NCBI RefSeq assembly: GCF_014295415.1
Contig: NZ_CP052909.1
Coordinates: forward strand, 2,170,001 to 2,234,000
Source of the DNA: Constantimarinum furrinae
GTDB taxonomy: Bacteria; Bacteroidota; Bacteroidia; Flavobacteriales; Flavobacteriaceae
Reading direction: 5' to 3'
Length of the DNA stretch: 64,000 bases
The position numbers and the translations under genes are program-made. The notes beneath the pieces were generated by a model, which searched no databases, was not told the origin of the DNA, and saw only the letters and a program-made list of their open reading frames with translations. Shown here in pieces: positions 32,985-41,792 of this stretch (position 1 is its first letter; each line of letters opens with the position of its first letter).

Positions 32985-33458
32985 CTAATGATGGTGGTAT
33001 GGTTCATTCTTCAGTATGGTAAACGCACGGTATAGCTGCTCCACAAAGAATAGTCGCACCATTTGATGCGAAAATGTCATTGTCGAAAGGGAAATTTTTC
33101 CGTTTGCTCTTTTGTAAATTTCTTCACTAAATCCGTAAGGTCCTCCAATCACAAACACCAGGTTTTTGAGTCCGCTGTTCATTTTTTTCTGAAGAAATTC
33201 CGAAAAACCGACAGAACTGAAAGAACGTCCTTTTTCATCTAATAGGATAAGCGTATCTGAAGAATTCAGTTGTTTCAGAATTTCGACACCTTCGGCCTGT
33301 TTTTGCTGAGTTTCAGTAAGATTTTTAGCTTTTTTAAGATCGGGAATGATCTGAAACTCGAAGGGTACGTAATGGTGCAATCGCTTGCCGTACTCTTCAT
33401 TAAGTGAGAAAAGTCGGTTATCATCGGTTTTTCCTATAGCCAATACGGTTATTTTCAT
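32985..33458 (-). CDS. rlmH: 23S rRNA pseudouridine-1915 N3-methyltransferase
   Basis: RlmH methylates pseudouridine 1915 in helix 69 of 23S rRNA using SAM. The 157-residue SPOUT protein has LILLDEKGRSFSSVGFSEFL, the SAM-site FVIGGPYGFSEEI and the C-terminal SLSTMTFSHQMVRLFFVEQLYRA, all typical. It is convergent with the DUF6122 gene (6 bases between stops). Confidence 0.97.
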   Translation of the reverse strand: MKITVLAIGKTDDNRLFSLNEEYGKRLHHYVPFEFQIIPDLKKAKNLTETQQKQAEGVEILKQLNSSDTLILLDEKGRSFSSVGFSEFLQKKMNSGLKNLVFVIGGPYGFSEEIYKRANGKISLSTMTFSHQMVRLFFVEQLYRAFTILKNEPYHHH

Positions 33459-33567
33459 CAGAATTTAATCAGAAATCAAAAGTACAAAGATAAAATTAGT
33501 GGTCTTAGCAATACGCAGTATGGACTTCAGACTTTTTTAAAGTATTTTAGCTGAAAGAATTCGTGCT

Positions 33568-34425
33568 ATGATTTCAAAAAAGCAATTTAATAAGGAAATT
33601 GATATCATCATATCCAATGCTATTCGTGAGGACGTGGGTGACGGTGATCACAGTTCACTGGCTAGTATCCCTTACGATGCCACTGGTACTGCTAAATTAT
33701 TGGTTAAGGACGAAGGTATCATTGCGGGTGTCGATTTTGCCCGTCAGGTTTTCGAATTTGTAGATCCCGGTCTAAAAATGGATATAAAGATCAACGATGG
33801 GGAAAGGGTACAATACGGTGATGTTAGTTTTTATGTTTCGGGACTGTCGCAATCTATTCTGAAAAGTGAACGCTTGGTACTTAATGCGATGCAACGCATG
33901 AGTGCCATTGCAACCAAAACCAGTGAGTATGTGAAACTTCTGGAAGGAACAAAAACCAAGATACTCGATACTCGTAAGACGACACCCGGAATAAGAGCAC
34001 TTGAAAAATGGGCGGTTAAAATTGGGGGTGGGGAGAATCATCGGTTTGCCTTGTACGATATGATCATGCTAAAGGACAATCATATCGATTTCTGCGGAAG
34101 TGTTACTGAAGCCATTGCACAAACAAAGAGATATTTAGAGGAACATCGGCTGAATTTGAAGATCATCGTTGAAGCGAGAAATTTAAAGGAGATCGAAGAG
34201 ATCCTAAAGGCCGGAGGGGTTTACAGGATCCTCATTGATAATTTTAATTACGAGGATACCAAGAAAGCTGTAGCACTAATAGGGGAAGCCTGTCTTACCG
34301 AATCCAGTGGTGGGATTACACTGGAAACCGCCCGCAAATATGCAGAATGTGGCGTAGATTATATATCCAGCGGTGCTTTAACACATTCGGTGCACAATAT
34401 GGACCTAAGTTTAAAAGCAGTTTAA
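33568..34425 (+). CDS. nadC: Nicotinate-nucleotide pyrophosphorylase (carboxylating)
   Basis: NadC converts quinolinate and PRPP to nicotinate mononucleotide in NAD synthesis. The 285-residue protein shows EDVGDGDHSS, LNAMQRMSAIATKT, DTRKTTPGIRALEKWAVKIGGGENHR and MLKDNHI, which carry the quinolinate- and PRPP-binding residues. The stop overlaps the next start in TAATG. Confidence 0.97.
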   Translation: MISKKQFNKEIDIIISNAIREDVGDGDHSSLASIPYDATGTAKLLVKDEGIIAGVDFARQVFEFVDPGLKMDIKINDGERVQYGDVSFYVSGLSQSILKSERLVLNAMQRMSAIATKTSEYVKLLEGTKTKILDTRKTTPGIRALEKWAVKIGGGENHRFALYDMIMLKDNHIDFCGSVTEAIAQTKRYLEEHRLNLKIIVEARNLKEIEEILKAGGVYRILIDNFNYEDTKKAVALIGEACLTESSGGITLETARKYAECGVDYISSGALTHSVHNMDLSLKAV

Positions 34426-35360
34426 TGCCTGAAACTGAATCTGAGGATACTAAATTTAAATTCCCGATCATCGGGAAGATCGTGACTCTGAGTAAACGGA
34501 TAAAAATACCGGGTTCCAACGGACTGTCGCTTTACGATCTTATGGCTATTTATGGAACCGGTATTATCAAGGGTACCTTTTCATCGCGCGCAACATCAAT
34601 TGCCTATAGTTTCTTTGTAGCGCTGTTTCCTTTTTTACTGTTTATTCTAAACTTAATCCCCTATATTCCTGTTGAAGGCTTTCAAACGCGATTCCTTATT
34701 TTTATTGAAGAATTGTTGCCACCTCAGACATCCGATTTCTTTTATCCGGTAATCGCAGATATTGCAGTAAACCCCAGAGGAAGCGGGCTCATCTCCTTTG
34801 TGATACTTTTAGCGTTGTTTCTTGCCGCCAATGGAGTAAATGCTATTTTCAGCGCCTTTGAGTATTCGTTCCATGTTACCATTAACAGAGGATTTTTCCG
34901 GCAGTATATGGTTGCTTTGGTTGTTTCTATCTTTTTGGCATTGTTGTTGTTAATTACGGTTGGTGTTATATTATACGGTGAAATCGTTATTAATGACCTC
35001 AAAGGAAAAGCTTATATTGTGAACGATCTGTTCTATATATCGGCCCTCCAGGTCACGATCTTTTTTATAATGATATACACCATAATTGCAACACTCTATT
35101 ATTATGGAACCAAGGAAGGAAAGGAGTCGAAATTCTTTTCTGTAGGCGCTTTGGTGACCACTTTATTATTTTTGTTAACTACCTATTTGTTTGGGGTTTA
35201 CATAAATAATTTTTCAAACTATAATGAGTTGTATGGCTCTATAGGTGCACTTTTGATCATGATGTTTTATATTTGGATCAATTCAAACCTATTGCTGCTT
35301 GGATTCGAATTGAATATTTCCCTGCAGCGACTTAAAGATAAATCGGAAACAAAACCTTAA
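34425..35360 (+). CDS. YihY/BrkB family inner membrane protein
   Basis: The start is set at the ATG overlapping the nadC stop (TAATG); a longer frame would lie inside nadC. The 311-residue protein has a cytoplasmic N-terminus, about six membrane helices and the family marks SRATSIAYSFFVALFPFLLF, FEYSFHV and YGSIGALLIMMFYIWI. Function in the family is not settled; it was once wrongly called ribonuclease BN. Translation may be coupled to nadC. Confidence 0.88.
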   Translation: MPETESEDTKFKFPIIGKIVTLSKRIKIPGSNGLSLYDLMAIYGTGIIKGTFSSRATSIAYSFFVALFPFLLFILNLIPYIPVEGFQTRFLIFIEELLPPQTSDFFYPVIADIAVNPRGSGLISFVILLALFLAANGVNAIFSAFEYSFHVTINRGFFRQYMVALVVSIFLALLLLITVGVILYGEIVINDLKGKAYIVNDLFYISALQVTIFFIMIYTIIATLYYYGTKEGKESKFFSVGALVTTLLFLLTTYLFGVYINNFSNYNELYGSIGALLIMMFYIWINSNLLLLGFELNISLQRLKDKSETKP

Positions 35361-35382
35361 ACACTAATTTAATCGTATACTA

Positions 35383-35946
35383 ATGAAAAATTTAATATTG
35401 CTTTTCGTCGCAGTGGTGACGGTAAACTTATCGGTTGCCCAAACTCAGGTTGGCGAAGTAACACTGCCTAACACGGCTAGTTTTGGAGGACAAGATCTTG
35501 TACTAAACGGTGCCGGGATCCGTAAAAAAGCACTGGTGCTAAAATTGTACTCCGGGGGGTTATATTTAACCAAAAAGAGCAGTGATGCAAAAAATATTGT
35601 GAATGCGGATGAGACTATGGCGATCAAACTGGTAATTACTTCAGGATTTGTTTCCAGTGAGGCTATGAGCGATGCTGTTCGGGAAGGATTTGATAATTCC
35701 ATGAATGGAAATACATCGTCATTATCTTCAGAGATCGAAAAATTTATCGGTTTTTTCAGTGAAGAGATCGTTGAAGGAAATACCTTCGATATCACCTATC
35801 AAAAAGGAAAGGGCGTGGTTGCTTATAAAAACGGAAAGGAATTGGGAACGATCCCGGGAATGAAATTTAAAAAGGCACTCTTCGGAATATGGCTGGGAGA
35901 TGACCCGGCCGACACTAAACTTAAAAAAGCTCTATTAGGCAAATAA
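35383..35946 (+). CDS. Chalcone isomerase-like secreted protein
   Basis: A signal peptide (SVAQ) precedes a chalcone-isomerase fold domain: LNGAGIRKKALVLKLYSGGLYL, MAIKLVITSGFVSSEAMSDAVREGF, and the ending KALFGIWLGDDPAD. Bacterial members have no shown isomerase activity and may bind fatty acids as related plant proteins do. It lies between the BrkB gene and a DUF2147 gene on the same strand. Confidence 0.88.
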   Translation: MKNLILLFVAVVTVNLSVAQTQVGEVTLPNTASFGGQDLVLNGAGIRKKALVLKLYSGGLYLTKKSSDAKNIVNADETMAIKLVITSGFVSSEAMSDAVREGFDNSMNGNTSSLSSEIEKFIGFFSEEIVEGNTFDITYQKGKGVVAYKNGKELGTIPGMKFKKALFGIWLGDDPADTKLKKALLGK

Positions 35947-35953
35947 TATACTT

Positions 35954-36385
35954 ATGAAAAAATATCTTTTAACTGCAATAGCTATAGTATCCGTTATGGT
36001 TTCCGCCTCGGCACAAGATGTCTTCGGAAAGTGGAAAACTATAGACGATAATACCGGTAAGGCAAAATCAATAGTAGAGATCTACGAAAGCAATGGAAAA
36101 GTCTACGGAAAAGTGGTCGAGATCCTGAATCCCGACCGTCAGCATGCAACCTGTACCGAATGTGAAGGCAAGGATAAGAACGCGCCTATAAAGGGATTGG
36201 TGATCATTAGAGGACTCGAAAAGGACGGTAGCGAATACAACGACGGACAAATACTCGATCCGGAAAATGGAAAGTTCTATAAATGCTATATAGAATTAGA
36301 GAATCCTAACAAACTGAAGGTTAGAGGGTATATTGGCTTTTCGCTCCTGGGAAGAACTCAGTATTGGGTTCGGGTAACCGAATAA
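35954..36385 (+). CDS. DUF2147 domain secreted protein
   Basis: After a signal peptide (ASAQ) comes the DUF2147 pattern DVFGKWKTIDDNTGKAKSIVEIYE, GKVYGKVVEIL, CTECEGKDKNAPIKGLVIIRGL and a C-terminal GYIGFSLLGRTQYWVRV. The fold is lipocalin-like and the protein may bind a small hydrophobic ligand in the periplasm. It starts 7 bases after the preceding stop and is followed by a terminator. Confidence 0.9.
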   Translation: MKKYLLTAIAIVSVMVSASAQDVFGKWKTIDDNTGKAKSIVEIYESNGKVYGKVVEILNPDRQHATCTECEGKDKNAPIKGLVIIRGLEKDGSEYNDGQILDPENGKFYKCYIELENPNKLKVRGYIGFSLLGRTQYWVRVTE

Positions 36386-36404
36386 ATTGTTTATAATACT
36401 ATCT

Positions 36405-36436
36405 AAAGGTCGCTCTGTAATTGAGCGGCCTTTTTT
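36405..36436 (+). terminator. Intrinsic terminator after the DUF2147 gene
   Basis: GGTCGCTC (36408-36415) pairs with GAGCGGCC (36423-36430), one G-U pair, followed by six T residues. Confidence 0.9.
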
Positions 36437-36494
36437 ATTTTTATCTATTGAAAGTTGAAAAAGAGTATTTCATTTACCTAATCACTAATATCGA

Positions 36495-36522
36495 ATTACA
36501 AACCACAAACCATAAACCAATT
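36495..36522. repeat. Short heptanucleotide tract running into the priA start
   Basis: ATTACAA, ACCACAA, ACCATAA, ACCAATT in 7-base phase; the last unit ends on the first base of the TTG start codon of priA. Confidence 0.55.
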
Positions 36523-38972
36523 TGTATTTTATAGTTGTCATTCTTCCCATTCCTTTAAAGCAGACTTTTACGTATAACGTAAATAAAGATGAAGCCGGTT
36601 TTCTTAAGCAGGGCATGCGGGTTGCGGTTCCTTTCGGAAAGAAAAAAATATATACGGCAATTGTCTATCAGGTACACGATGTAGCGCCTCCGGCATACGA
36701 AACCAAGAGCATCGATCAGATCCTTGATGAAGAACCCATCATTACGCAAAAACAGTTAGAACATTGGCAATGGATGGCATCCTATTATATGTGTACGCTT
36801 GGAGAAGTTATCAAGGCAGCCTTGCCCGGTGCGTTCTTACTGGAGAGTGAAACCGTAATTCGGTTAAAAAAAGAGACTGCGGTTCAAGAGTCTGCCCTTC
36901 AGGATGATGAGTTTCTGGTTTTTGAAGCGTTGCAACATCAATCGTCATTGCATATAAATGATATTCGCTCCATACTCGACAGGAAAAATGTAGTAAAGGT
37001 CATTCAGCAGTTGCTCGATAAACAGATCATCGAAGTAGAAGAGGAGGTTTACGAGCAGTATACTCCTAAAATGAAACGCTATATAAAACTTGCTCCGTCA
37101 TACACTTCCGAAGAAAATTTAAGAGCCTTATTGGATGATCTCAGCAGGGCTCCAAAGCAACGCGACCTATTAATGACCCTCTTTATGCTCAGTTCTCAGG
37201 CCAAACGACCTGTGGAATCGGTTGCCCTGCAGAAGCGGTCCGGTGCTTCGGCTTCAGTATTAAAATCCCTCATCGACAAGCAGATCCTGGAAGAATATTT
37301 TATTCAGCAGGATCGGGTAGTTTACGACGGTGAAGATACTTCAGAAGTAAAAAAATTAAATGAAGAGCAACAAATAGCACTATCGGAGATAGAGGCATCT
37401 TTTGAGGAATATGAAGTGAGTTTGCTTCACGGAGTAACCTCTAGTGGAAAGACGGAGATCTATGTTCAGCTTATTGCAGAGGTCATTAAGACGGGTAAGC
37501 AGGTTTTATATATGTTGCCCGAGATCGCGCTGACCACACAGCTAATAGGTAGACTTCAGCATTATTTTGGAGAAAAGGTTTCGGTGTATCATTCAAAATA
37601 TACTTCCAACGAAAGAGTGGAAGTCTGGAACAACATATTGAGTTCTAAACCCAAGGCACAGATCGTTATTGGTGCCCGCTCTTCTTTGTTTTTACCATTT
37701 TCGGATTTGGGACTCATTATTGTAGATGAAGAACACGAGCCTTCATTTAAACAATACAATCCGTCACCCAGATATCACGGTCGCGATGCGGCCATAGTGC
37801 TTGCAGATTTTCATAAAGCCAAAACCCTATTGGGCTCGGCAACTCCTTCACTGGAAAGTTATTACAATGCTGTAACCCATAAATACGGATTGATCGAGCT
37901 CAAAAAGCGCTACGGCAATGTGTTGATGCCCGATATCGAATTGGTGGACATCAAGGAAAAACACCGGAAAAAGCAAATGACCGGTCATTTTAGCGACCGC
38001 TTGCTCGAAGCGATGCACGAAGCGCTTGATAATAAGGAACAAGTGCTTTTGTTTCAGAATCGCAGGGGATTTTCGCCTGTAATAGAGTGTACTACTTGCG
38101 GTGTTTCACCTCAGTGTCCTAATTGTGACGTTAGTTTGACCTACCATCAGTACAAAAATGAATTGCGATGTCATTATTGCGGGTATCATATTGCGATGTT
38201 ACAATCCTGTATGGCCTGCGGAAGTGAAACCCTGGACGATAAAGGTTTTGGTACCGAACAGATAGAAACCGAACTTAACGCTTTATTTCCCGAACAGCGT
38301 ATTGCCCGAATGGACCAGGATACCACCCGGGGAAAGCATGCCTATGCCAAGTTGATAGAAAAACTTGAAAATGCAGAGATTGATATACTAGTAGGAACAC
38401 AGATGCTGGCGAAGGGACTCGATTTCAGAAATATTAGTCTGGTAGGTGTGATGAACGCCGATAACCTTCTTAATTTTCCCTATTTCAGGGCGCATGAACG
38501 AAGTTTTCAACTGCTGCAACAGGTTTCTGGTAGGGCAGGACGTACCAAAAAACGTGGGAAAGTGCTTATTCAAACCTATAATCCCTATCATCAGATCCTG
38601 CAGCAGGTAAGTACTAACGATTACAACGGGATGTTCAAGCAACAGGCCGAAGAGCGTTATCAGTATAAATATCCGCCACACTATCGCACCATAAAACTAA
38701 CTTTCAGGGATAGAAACTTTTCTAAAATGCAGAAAGCCGCGGTGTGGTTTGGAAACGCCCTGGCTTCGGGTTTAAAAGAAAATGTGTTGGGTCCGGAGAT
38801 CCCTCCGGTAGGGAGAATTAGGAATTTGTTTATTACCAATATACTCGTAAAAATCCCAAAAACACAATCCTTAGGGAAGACAAAGAAATATATTAAGAAT
38901 GTAGAACGCAGTTTCAACGCGTTGAAGGATTTTTCAACCGTTAAACTAACCATCGATGTAGATAATTATTAA
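36522..38972 (+). CDS. priA: Primosomal protein N' (replication restart helicase PriA)
   Basis: PriA recognises stalled forks and reloads the replicative helicase. The 816-residue protein has an N-terminal DNA-binding part (LPIPLKQTFTY, GMRVAVPFGKK), helicase motif I GVTSSGKTEIY, motif II VDEEHEPSFKQ, and paired zinc-binding CTTCG, CPNC, CHYC and CMAC motifs. The start is TTG; the following YFIVVILPIPL is the usual opening of the family, so the start is sound. The stop codon is shared with the convergent response regulator gene. Confidence 0.96.
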   Translation: MYFIVVILPIPLKQTFTYNVNKDEAGFLKQGMRVAVPFGKKKIYTAIVYQVHDVAPPAYETKSIDQILDEEPIITQKQLEHWQWMASYYMCTLGEVIKAALPGAFLLESETVIRLKKETAVQESALQDDEFLVFEALQHQSSLHINDIRSILDRKNVVKVIQQLLDKQIIEVEEEVYEQYTPKMKRYIKLAPSYTSEENLRALLDDLSRAPKQRDLLMTLFMLSSQAKRPVESVALQKRSGASASVLKSLIDKQILEEYFIQQDRVVYDGEDTSEVKKLNEEQQIALSEIEASFEEYEVSLLHGVTSSGKTEIYVQLIAEVIKTGKQVLYMLPEIALTTQLIGRLQHYFGEKVSVYHSKYTSNERVEVWNNILSSKPKAQIVIGARSSLFLPFSDLGLIIVDEEHEPSFKQYNPSPRYHGRDAAIVLADFHKAKTLLGSATPSLESYYNAVTHKYGLIELKKRYGNVLMPDIELVDIKEKHRKKQMTGHFSDRLLEAMHEALDNKEQVLLFQNRRGFSPVIECTTCGVSPQCPNCDVSLTYHQYKNELRCHYCGYHIAMLQSCMACGSETLDDKGFGTEQIETELNALFPEQRIARMDQDTTRGKHAYAKLIEKLENAEIDILVGTQMLAKGLDFRNISLVGVMNADNLLNFPYFRAHERSFQLLQQVSGRAGRTKKRGKVLIQTYNPYHQILQQVSTNDYNGMFKQQAEERYQYKYPPHYRTIKLTFRDRNFSKMQKAAVWFGNALASGLKENVLGPEIPPVGRIRNLFITNILVKIPKTQSLGKTKKYIKNVERSFNALKDFSTVKLTIDVDNY

Positions 38973-39682
38973 GTACGCATGCTGGCTGCAAGCGCTTCTG
39001 CCAGATCTGCTTTCCTGTTCCGACTCAGCGGTAATTGCTCCTGATCTAATTCGATCACTTTACTGTTGTATCGTTCAACCTTATCAAGATTCACGATATA
39101 GGATTTGTGAATTCGCAAAAAACGATCGTTTGGTAAAAGAGATTCAAAAGCCTTCATGGTCGATAATACCACTAAAGCATCGTGTTCGGTAACAAGTTTT
39201 ACATAATCTCCTAGTGCTTCAATATAACGCAACTCGTTGAGGAATACTTTTCGCTTTTTAAGATTACTTTTTACGAAGATAAAATCTTCTTCGTCGAAGC
39301 CTTCATCATTTTTAAGCTTGTAATTTGTTATAGCCTTGTGTACGGCATTTAGAAAGCGTTCTTTTGAAATTGGTTTGCGGAGGTAATCTACCGCATCATA
39401 ATCGAAGGCTTTAAAAGCATATTTGGTTTTTCCGGTTACAAAAATGATCTGTGGTTTGTTCATCAGATCATCCAAAAGGTCGAAACCGGAAAGAATAGGC
39501 ATTTCAATATCCAAAAAGATCAGATCTATTTCGGTGTTGGCCAATCCCATCTTCGCTTCGATGGCGTTATTGTATTCTGCCACAAGATTTAAAGAGGGGT
39601 GATTCTCAATAAGCTTTACGATCGAAAGGCGTTGTAAAGTGGAATCATCTACGATTGCACATTTAAGAATTGGTTTATCCAC
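38969..39682 (-). CDS. LytTR family response regulator
   Basis: The 237-residue protein has a receiver domain with phospho-acceptor Asp58 in FLDIEMP and a C-terminal LytTR DNA-binding domain (FVKSNLKKRKVFLNELRYIEALGDYVKL, FLRIHKSYIVNLDKVERYN). Regulators of this type usually pair with LytS/YpdA-like histidine kinases, but none is adjacent, so it is an orphan within this window. Targets are unknown. Confidence 0.92.
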   Translation of the reverse strand: MDKPILKCAIVDDSTLQRLSIVKLIENHPSLNLVAEYNNAIEAKMGLANTEIDLIFLDIEMPILSGFDLLDDLMNKPQIIFVTGKTKYAFKAFDYDAVDYLRKPISKERFLNAVHKAITNYKLKNDEGFDEEDFIFVKSNLKKRKVFLNELRYIEALGDYVKLVTEHDALVVLSTMKAFESLLPNDRFLRIHKSYIVNLDKVERYNSKVIELDQEQLPLSRNRKADLAEALAASMRT

Positions 39683-39832
39683 GGTTGTAATAGATTATAA
39701 TACAGCAATTATAGATAAAAAATCGATGAACTGCAAGTTTTTTTAACTTTTGTCCAAGAAAAAAGGTATTTTATCAAATTTCGTAAGAAAATTCCCGTAA
39801 TATTTACTACTAAAAAGATCTCGATATTTAGG

Positions 39833-39863
39833 TTTGAATATTAGAATTAAAATAGTATTTTTG
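39833..39863 (+). promoter_or_regulatory. Promoter of the rpsF-rpsR-rplI operon
   Basis: TTTG at 39833-39836 and TATTTTTG at 39856-39863 are separated by exactly 19 bases, matching the Bacteroidota consensus. Confidence 0.85.
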
Positions 39864-39867
39864 CACG

Positions 39868-39887
39868 CTCTTGGCAAAGTGCCAGAG
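39868..39887 (+). promoter_or_regulatory. Hairpin in the rpsF leader
   Basis: CTCTTGGCA and TGCCAGAG pair with one bulged T and a three-base loop, 29 bases before the rpsF ATG and at the predicted 5' end of the mRNA. It could be the site for feedback by S6 or S18, but the CCG-containing loop of known S6:S18 leaders is not present. Confidence 0.4.
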
Positions 39888-39915
39888 TTTGAACATTTTA
39901 ATTAAACTGATTTTT

Positions 39916-40254
39916 ATGAATCATTATGAAACTGTTTTCATCTTAAATCCCGTTTTATCTGAAGAGCAGATAAAGGAAACAGTTAAGAAATACGAAGATA
40001 TTCTTGTTTCTAAAGGTGCTAAGATGATATCCAAAGAGAATTGGGGGCTTAAAAAATTGGCCTATGCAATTCAACACAAAAAAAGTGGTTTTTACCATTT
40101 ATTCGAGTTTACTGCTCCCGGCGATGCAGTGAATGAAGTGGAAGTGGCCTTTAGACGTGATGAGCGCATTATGCGTTACCTTACTGTGGCGCTTGACAAA
40201 CATGCTATCGCATGGGCAGAAAAGAGAAGAACCCGTAACAAACAAACTGCGTAA
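39916..40254 (+). CDS. rpsF: 30S ribosomal protein S6
   Basis: The 112-residue protein opens with [23 protein letters not shown] and has [22 protein letters not shown], typical of S6. The start at 39916 is preferred; a longer frame would begin within the leader hairpin region. S6 binds S18 on the small subunit and both are encoded together here. The next gene starts two bases after the stop. Confidence 0.97.
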   Translation: MNHYETVFILNPVLSEEQIKETVKKYEDILVSKGAKMISKENWGLKKLAYAIQHKKSGFYHLFEFTAPGDAVNEVEVAFRRDERIMRYLTVALDKHAIAWAEKRRTRNKQTA

Positions 40255-40256
40255 TC

Positions 40257-40553
40257 ATGGCAACACTACAACAACAAGCAAAAGGAAAAAAGGACGGAGA
40301 GATCAGATATCTTACTCCGCTGAACATAGAGACTTCAAAGGCAAAGAAATATTGTCGTTTTAAAAAGTCGGGGATCAAGTATGTAGACTACAAAGACCCG
40401 GATTTTTTATTAAAGTTTGTTAATGAGCAAGGTAAGATCTTACCACGCAGACTTACAGGTACATCTTTGAAATACCAGCGTAAGGTTGCTGTTGCTGTAA
40501 AAAGAGCGCGTCATTTGGCTTTAATGCCTTATGTTGCCGATTTATTAAAATAA
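40257..40553 (+). CDS. rpsR: 30S ribosomal protein S18
   Basis: The 98-residue protein has the S18 core [43 protein letters not shown] and [12 protein letters not shown]. The N-terminal extension of about 20 residues ([15 protein letters not shown]) is typical of Bacteroidota. It is the middle gene of the S6-S18-L9 operon. Confidence 0.97.
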   Translation: MATLQQQAKGKKDGEIRYLTPLNIETSKAKKYCRFKKSGIKYVDYKDPDFLLKFVNEQGKILPRRLTGTSLKYQRKVAVAVKRARHLALMPYVADLLK

Positions 40554-40567
40554 AAGCAGATAGGAAG

Positions 40568-41020
40568 ATGGAACTTATATTAAAGAAAGACGTAGAAAAC
40601 TTAGGCTTTGCAGATGACGTTGTCAATGTGAAGAACGGATACGGAAGAAACTTTTTAATTCCAAGAGGACATGCTGTACTGGCTACTCCTTCTGCTAAAA
40701 AGGTTCTTGCCGAAACTTTAAAGCAACGTGCTTATAAAGAGAAGAAAGTTATCGAAGACGCTCAAAAAGAAGCCGATAAATTAAACGGTTTGGAAATCAA
40801 AATATCTGCTAAGGCTGGTGAAGGGGACAAACTTTTTGGTTCGGTTACCAATGCCGATCTGGCAGACGCTCTTGAGAAGGAGAACGTTTCTATCGATAAG
40901 AAGTATATCGCCATTGCCGGTGGAAGCATAAAGCGTACCGGACAATACGAAGCGACTATTCGTTTCCACAGAGATGTGATCTCAGATTTCACATTCGACG
41001 TTGTTGCCGAAGCAAAATAA
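40568..41020 (+). CDS. rplI: 50S ribosomal protein L9
   Basis: The 150-residue protein begins with the L9 N-terminal domain (MELILKKDVENLGFADDVVNVKNGYGRNFLIP) and has the connecting helix (about 45-75) and the C-terminal domain with GDKLFGSVTNADLADAL. It is the last gene of the operon, followed by a terminator. Confidence 0.97.
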   Translation: MELILKKDVENLGFADDVVNVKNGYGRNFLIPRGHAVLATPSAKKVLAETLKQRAYKEKKVIEDAQKEADKLNGLEIKISAKAGEGDKLFGSVTNADLADALEKENVSIDKKYIAIAGGSIKRTGQYEATIRFHRDVISDFTFDVVAEAK

Positions 41021-41041
41021 TTACAGGATCAAACTGTATTT

Positions 41042-41075
41042 AAAAAACCTTTCTCGTTTCGGGGAAGGTTTTTTT
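41042..41075 (+). terminator. Intrinsic terminator of the S6-S18-L9 operon
   Basis: AACCTTTCTCG (41046-41056) pairs with CGGGGAAGGTT (41060-41070), with three G-U pairs, and a T-run follows. Confidence 0.85.
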
Positions 41076-41170
41076 GTTTAATATGAATTAAAAATTGAAC
41101 GATTTCACCGTTAAAGTCAGTTCTCAGGGCCATGTGTTAATGCTCTCTGATTCTTTGAAACTCAATTCCC

Positions 41171-41638
41171 ATGAAATACACCCGACTCACCCGCGAACAG
41201 TTAGACGAGCTTCATAAAGAATTTATAACCTTCCTGGCCACTCAGTCCATTACCGCTTCAGAGTGGCAGACCATCAAGGAGAAAAAACCCGAAGTCGCCG
41301 AAGAGGAGATCGATATTTTTAGTGATCTGGTTTGGGAAGGCGTACTTTCAAAAGCCGGCTTTCTCGAGAATATTTCGGCAAAACAATTGTTTCTGTTTAA
41401 ACTGAATGAAGATACTATGGAACTTATCGCCCTTAAAATTCTTAAAGAAGGGATCGATATCACGACTTCAGAAGGATATCAGTGGCTTCAGCATAATTTT
41501 TCTTCAGATGAAGTCGAATTTTACACCGCCTCAAAGGAGTATTCCGAAGACAAACACCTTGATATTTTTAAACTAATTCAGCAAGGTGCCGTCATCACCA
41601 AAGGGGAGCTCTATCAATTCTTTGAAAAGATCTTATAA
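41171..41638 (+). CDS. Conserved flavobacterial protein (DUF6495-like)
   Basis: The 155-residue acidic cytoplasmic protein begins MKYTRLTREQLDELHKEFITFLATQSI and contains EEEIDIFSDLVWEGVLSKAGFLE. From memory it belongs to a family now called DUF6495, found in flavobacteria next to rplI. It has no catalytic motif that I recognise. It has its own upstream gap after the rplI terminator, so it is probably transcribed alone. Confidence 0.65.
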   Translation: MKYTRLTREQLDELHKEFITFLATQSITASEWQTIKEKKPEVAEEEIDIFSDLVWEGVLSKAGFLENISAKQLFLFKLNEDTMELIALKILKEGIDITTSEGYQWLQHNFSSDEVEFYTASKEYSEDKHLDIFKLIQQGAVITKGELYQFFEKIL

Positions 41639-41685
41639 GATCCATCCGTTGTCACTACAAGTGCGGAGCAGAGTGAGGACAGATG

Positions 41686-41727
41686 CAAGAATCAAGAACC
41701 AAGAACCAAGATTCAAGAACCAAGAGA
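41686..41727. repeat. Heptanucleotide array, 6 units (CAAGAAC)
   Basis: CAAGAAT, CAAGAAC, CAAGAAC, CAAGATT, CAAGAAC, CAAGAGA in unbroken phase. The unit, read as ACCAAGA, recurs in the tract at 43323-43497. Confidence 0.8.
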
Positions 41728-41792
41728 GGCAAGTCTGCTAAGACCAACTAGCTTTAATTGAAATATATATTAAAATAAATAATAAAGAATAG

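Noticed and set aside
34347-34424. N-terminal extension of the BrkB-type protein into nadC
   Set aside because: The extension is antithetic to nadC coding sequence; the TAATG overlap gives a natural coupled start.
39871-39915. N-terminal extension of rpsF
   Set aside because: It begins inside the leader hairpin right after the promoter; the S6 family starts at MNHYETVF.
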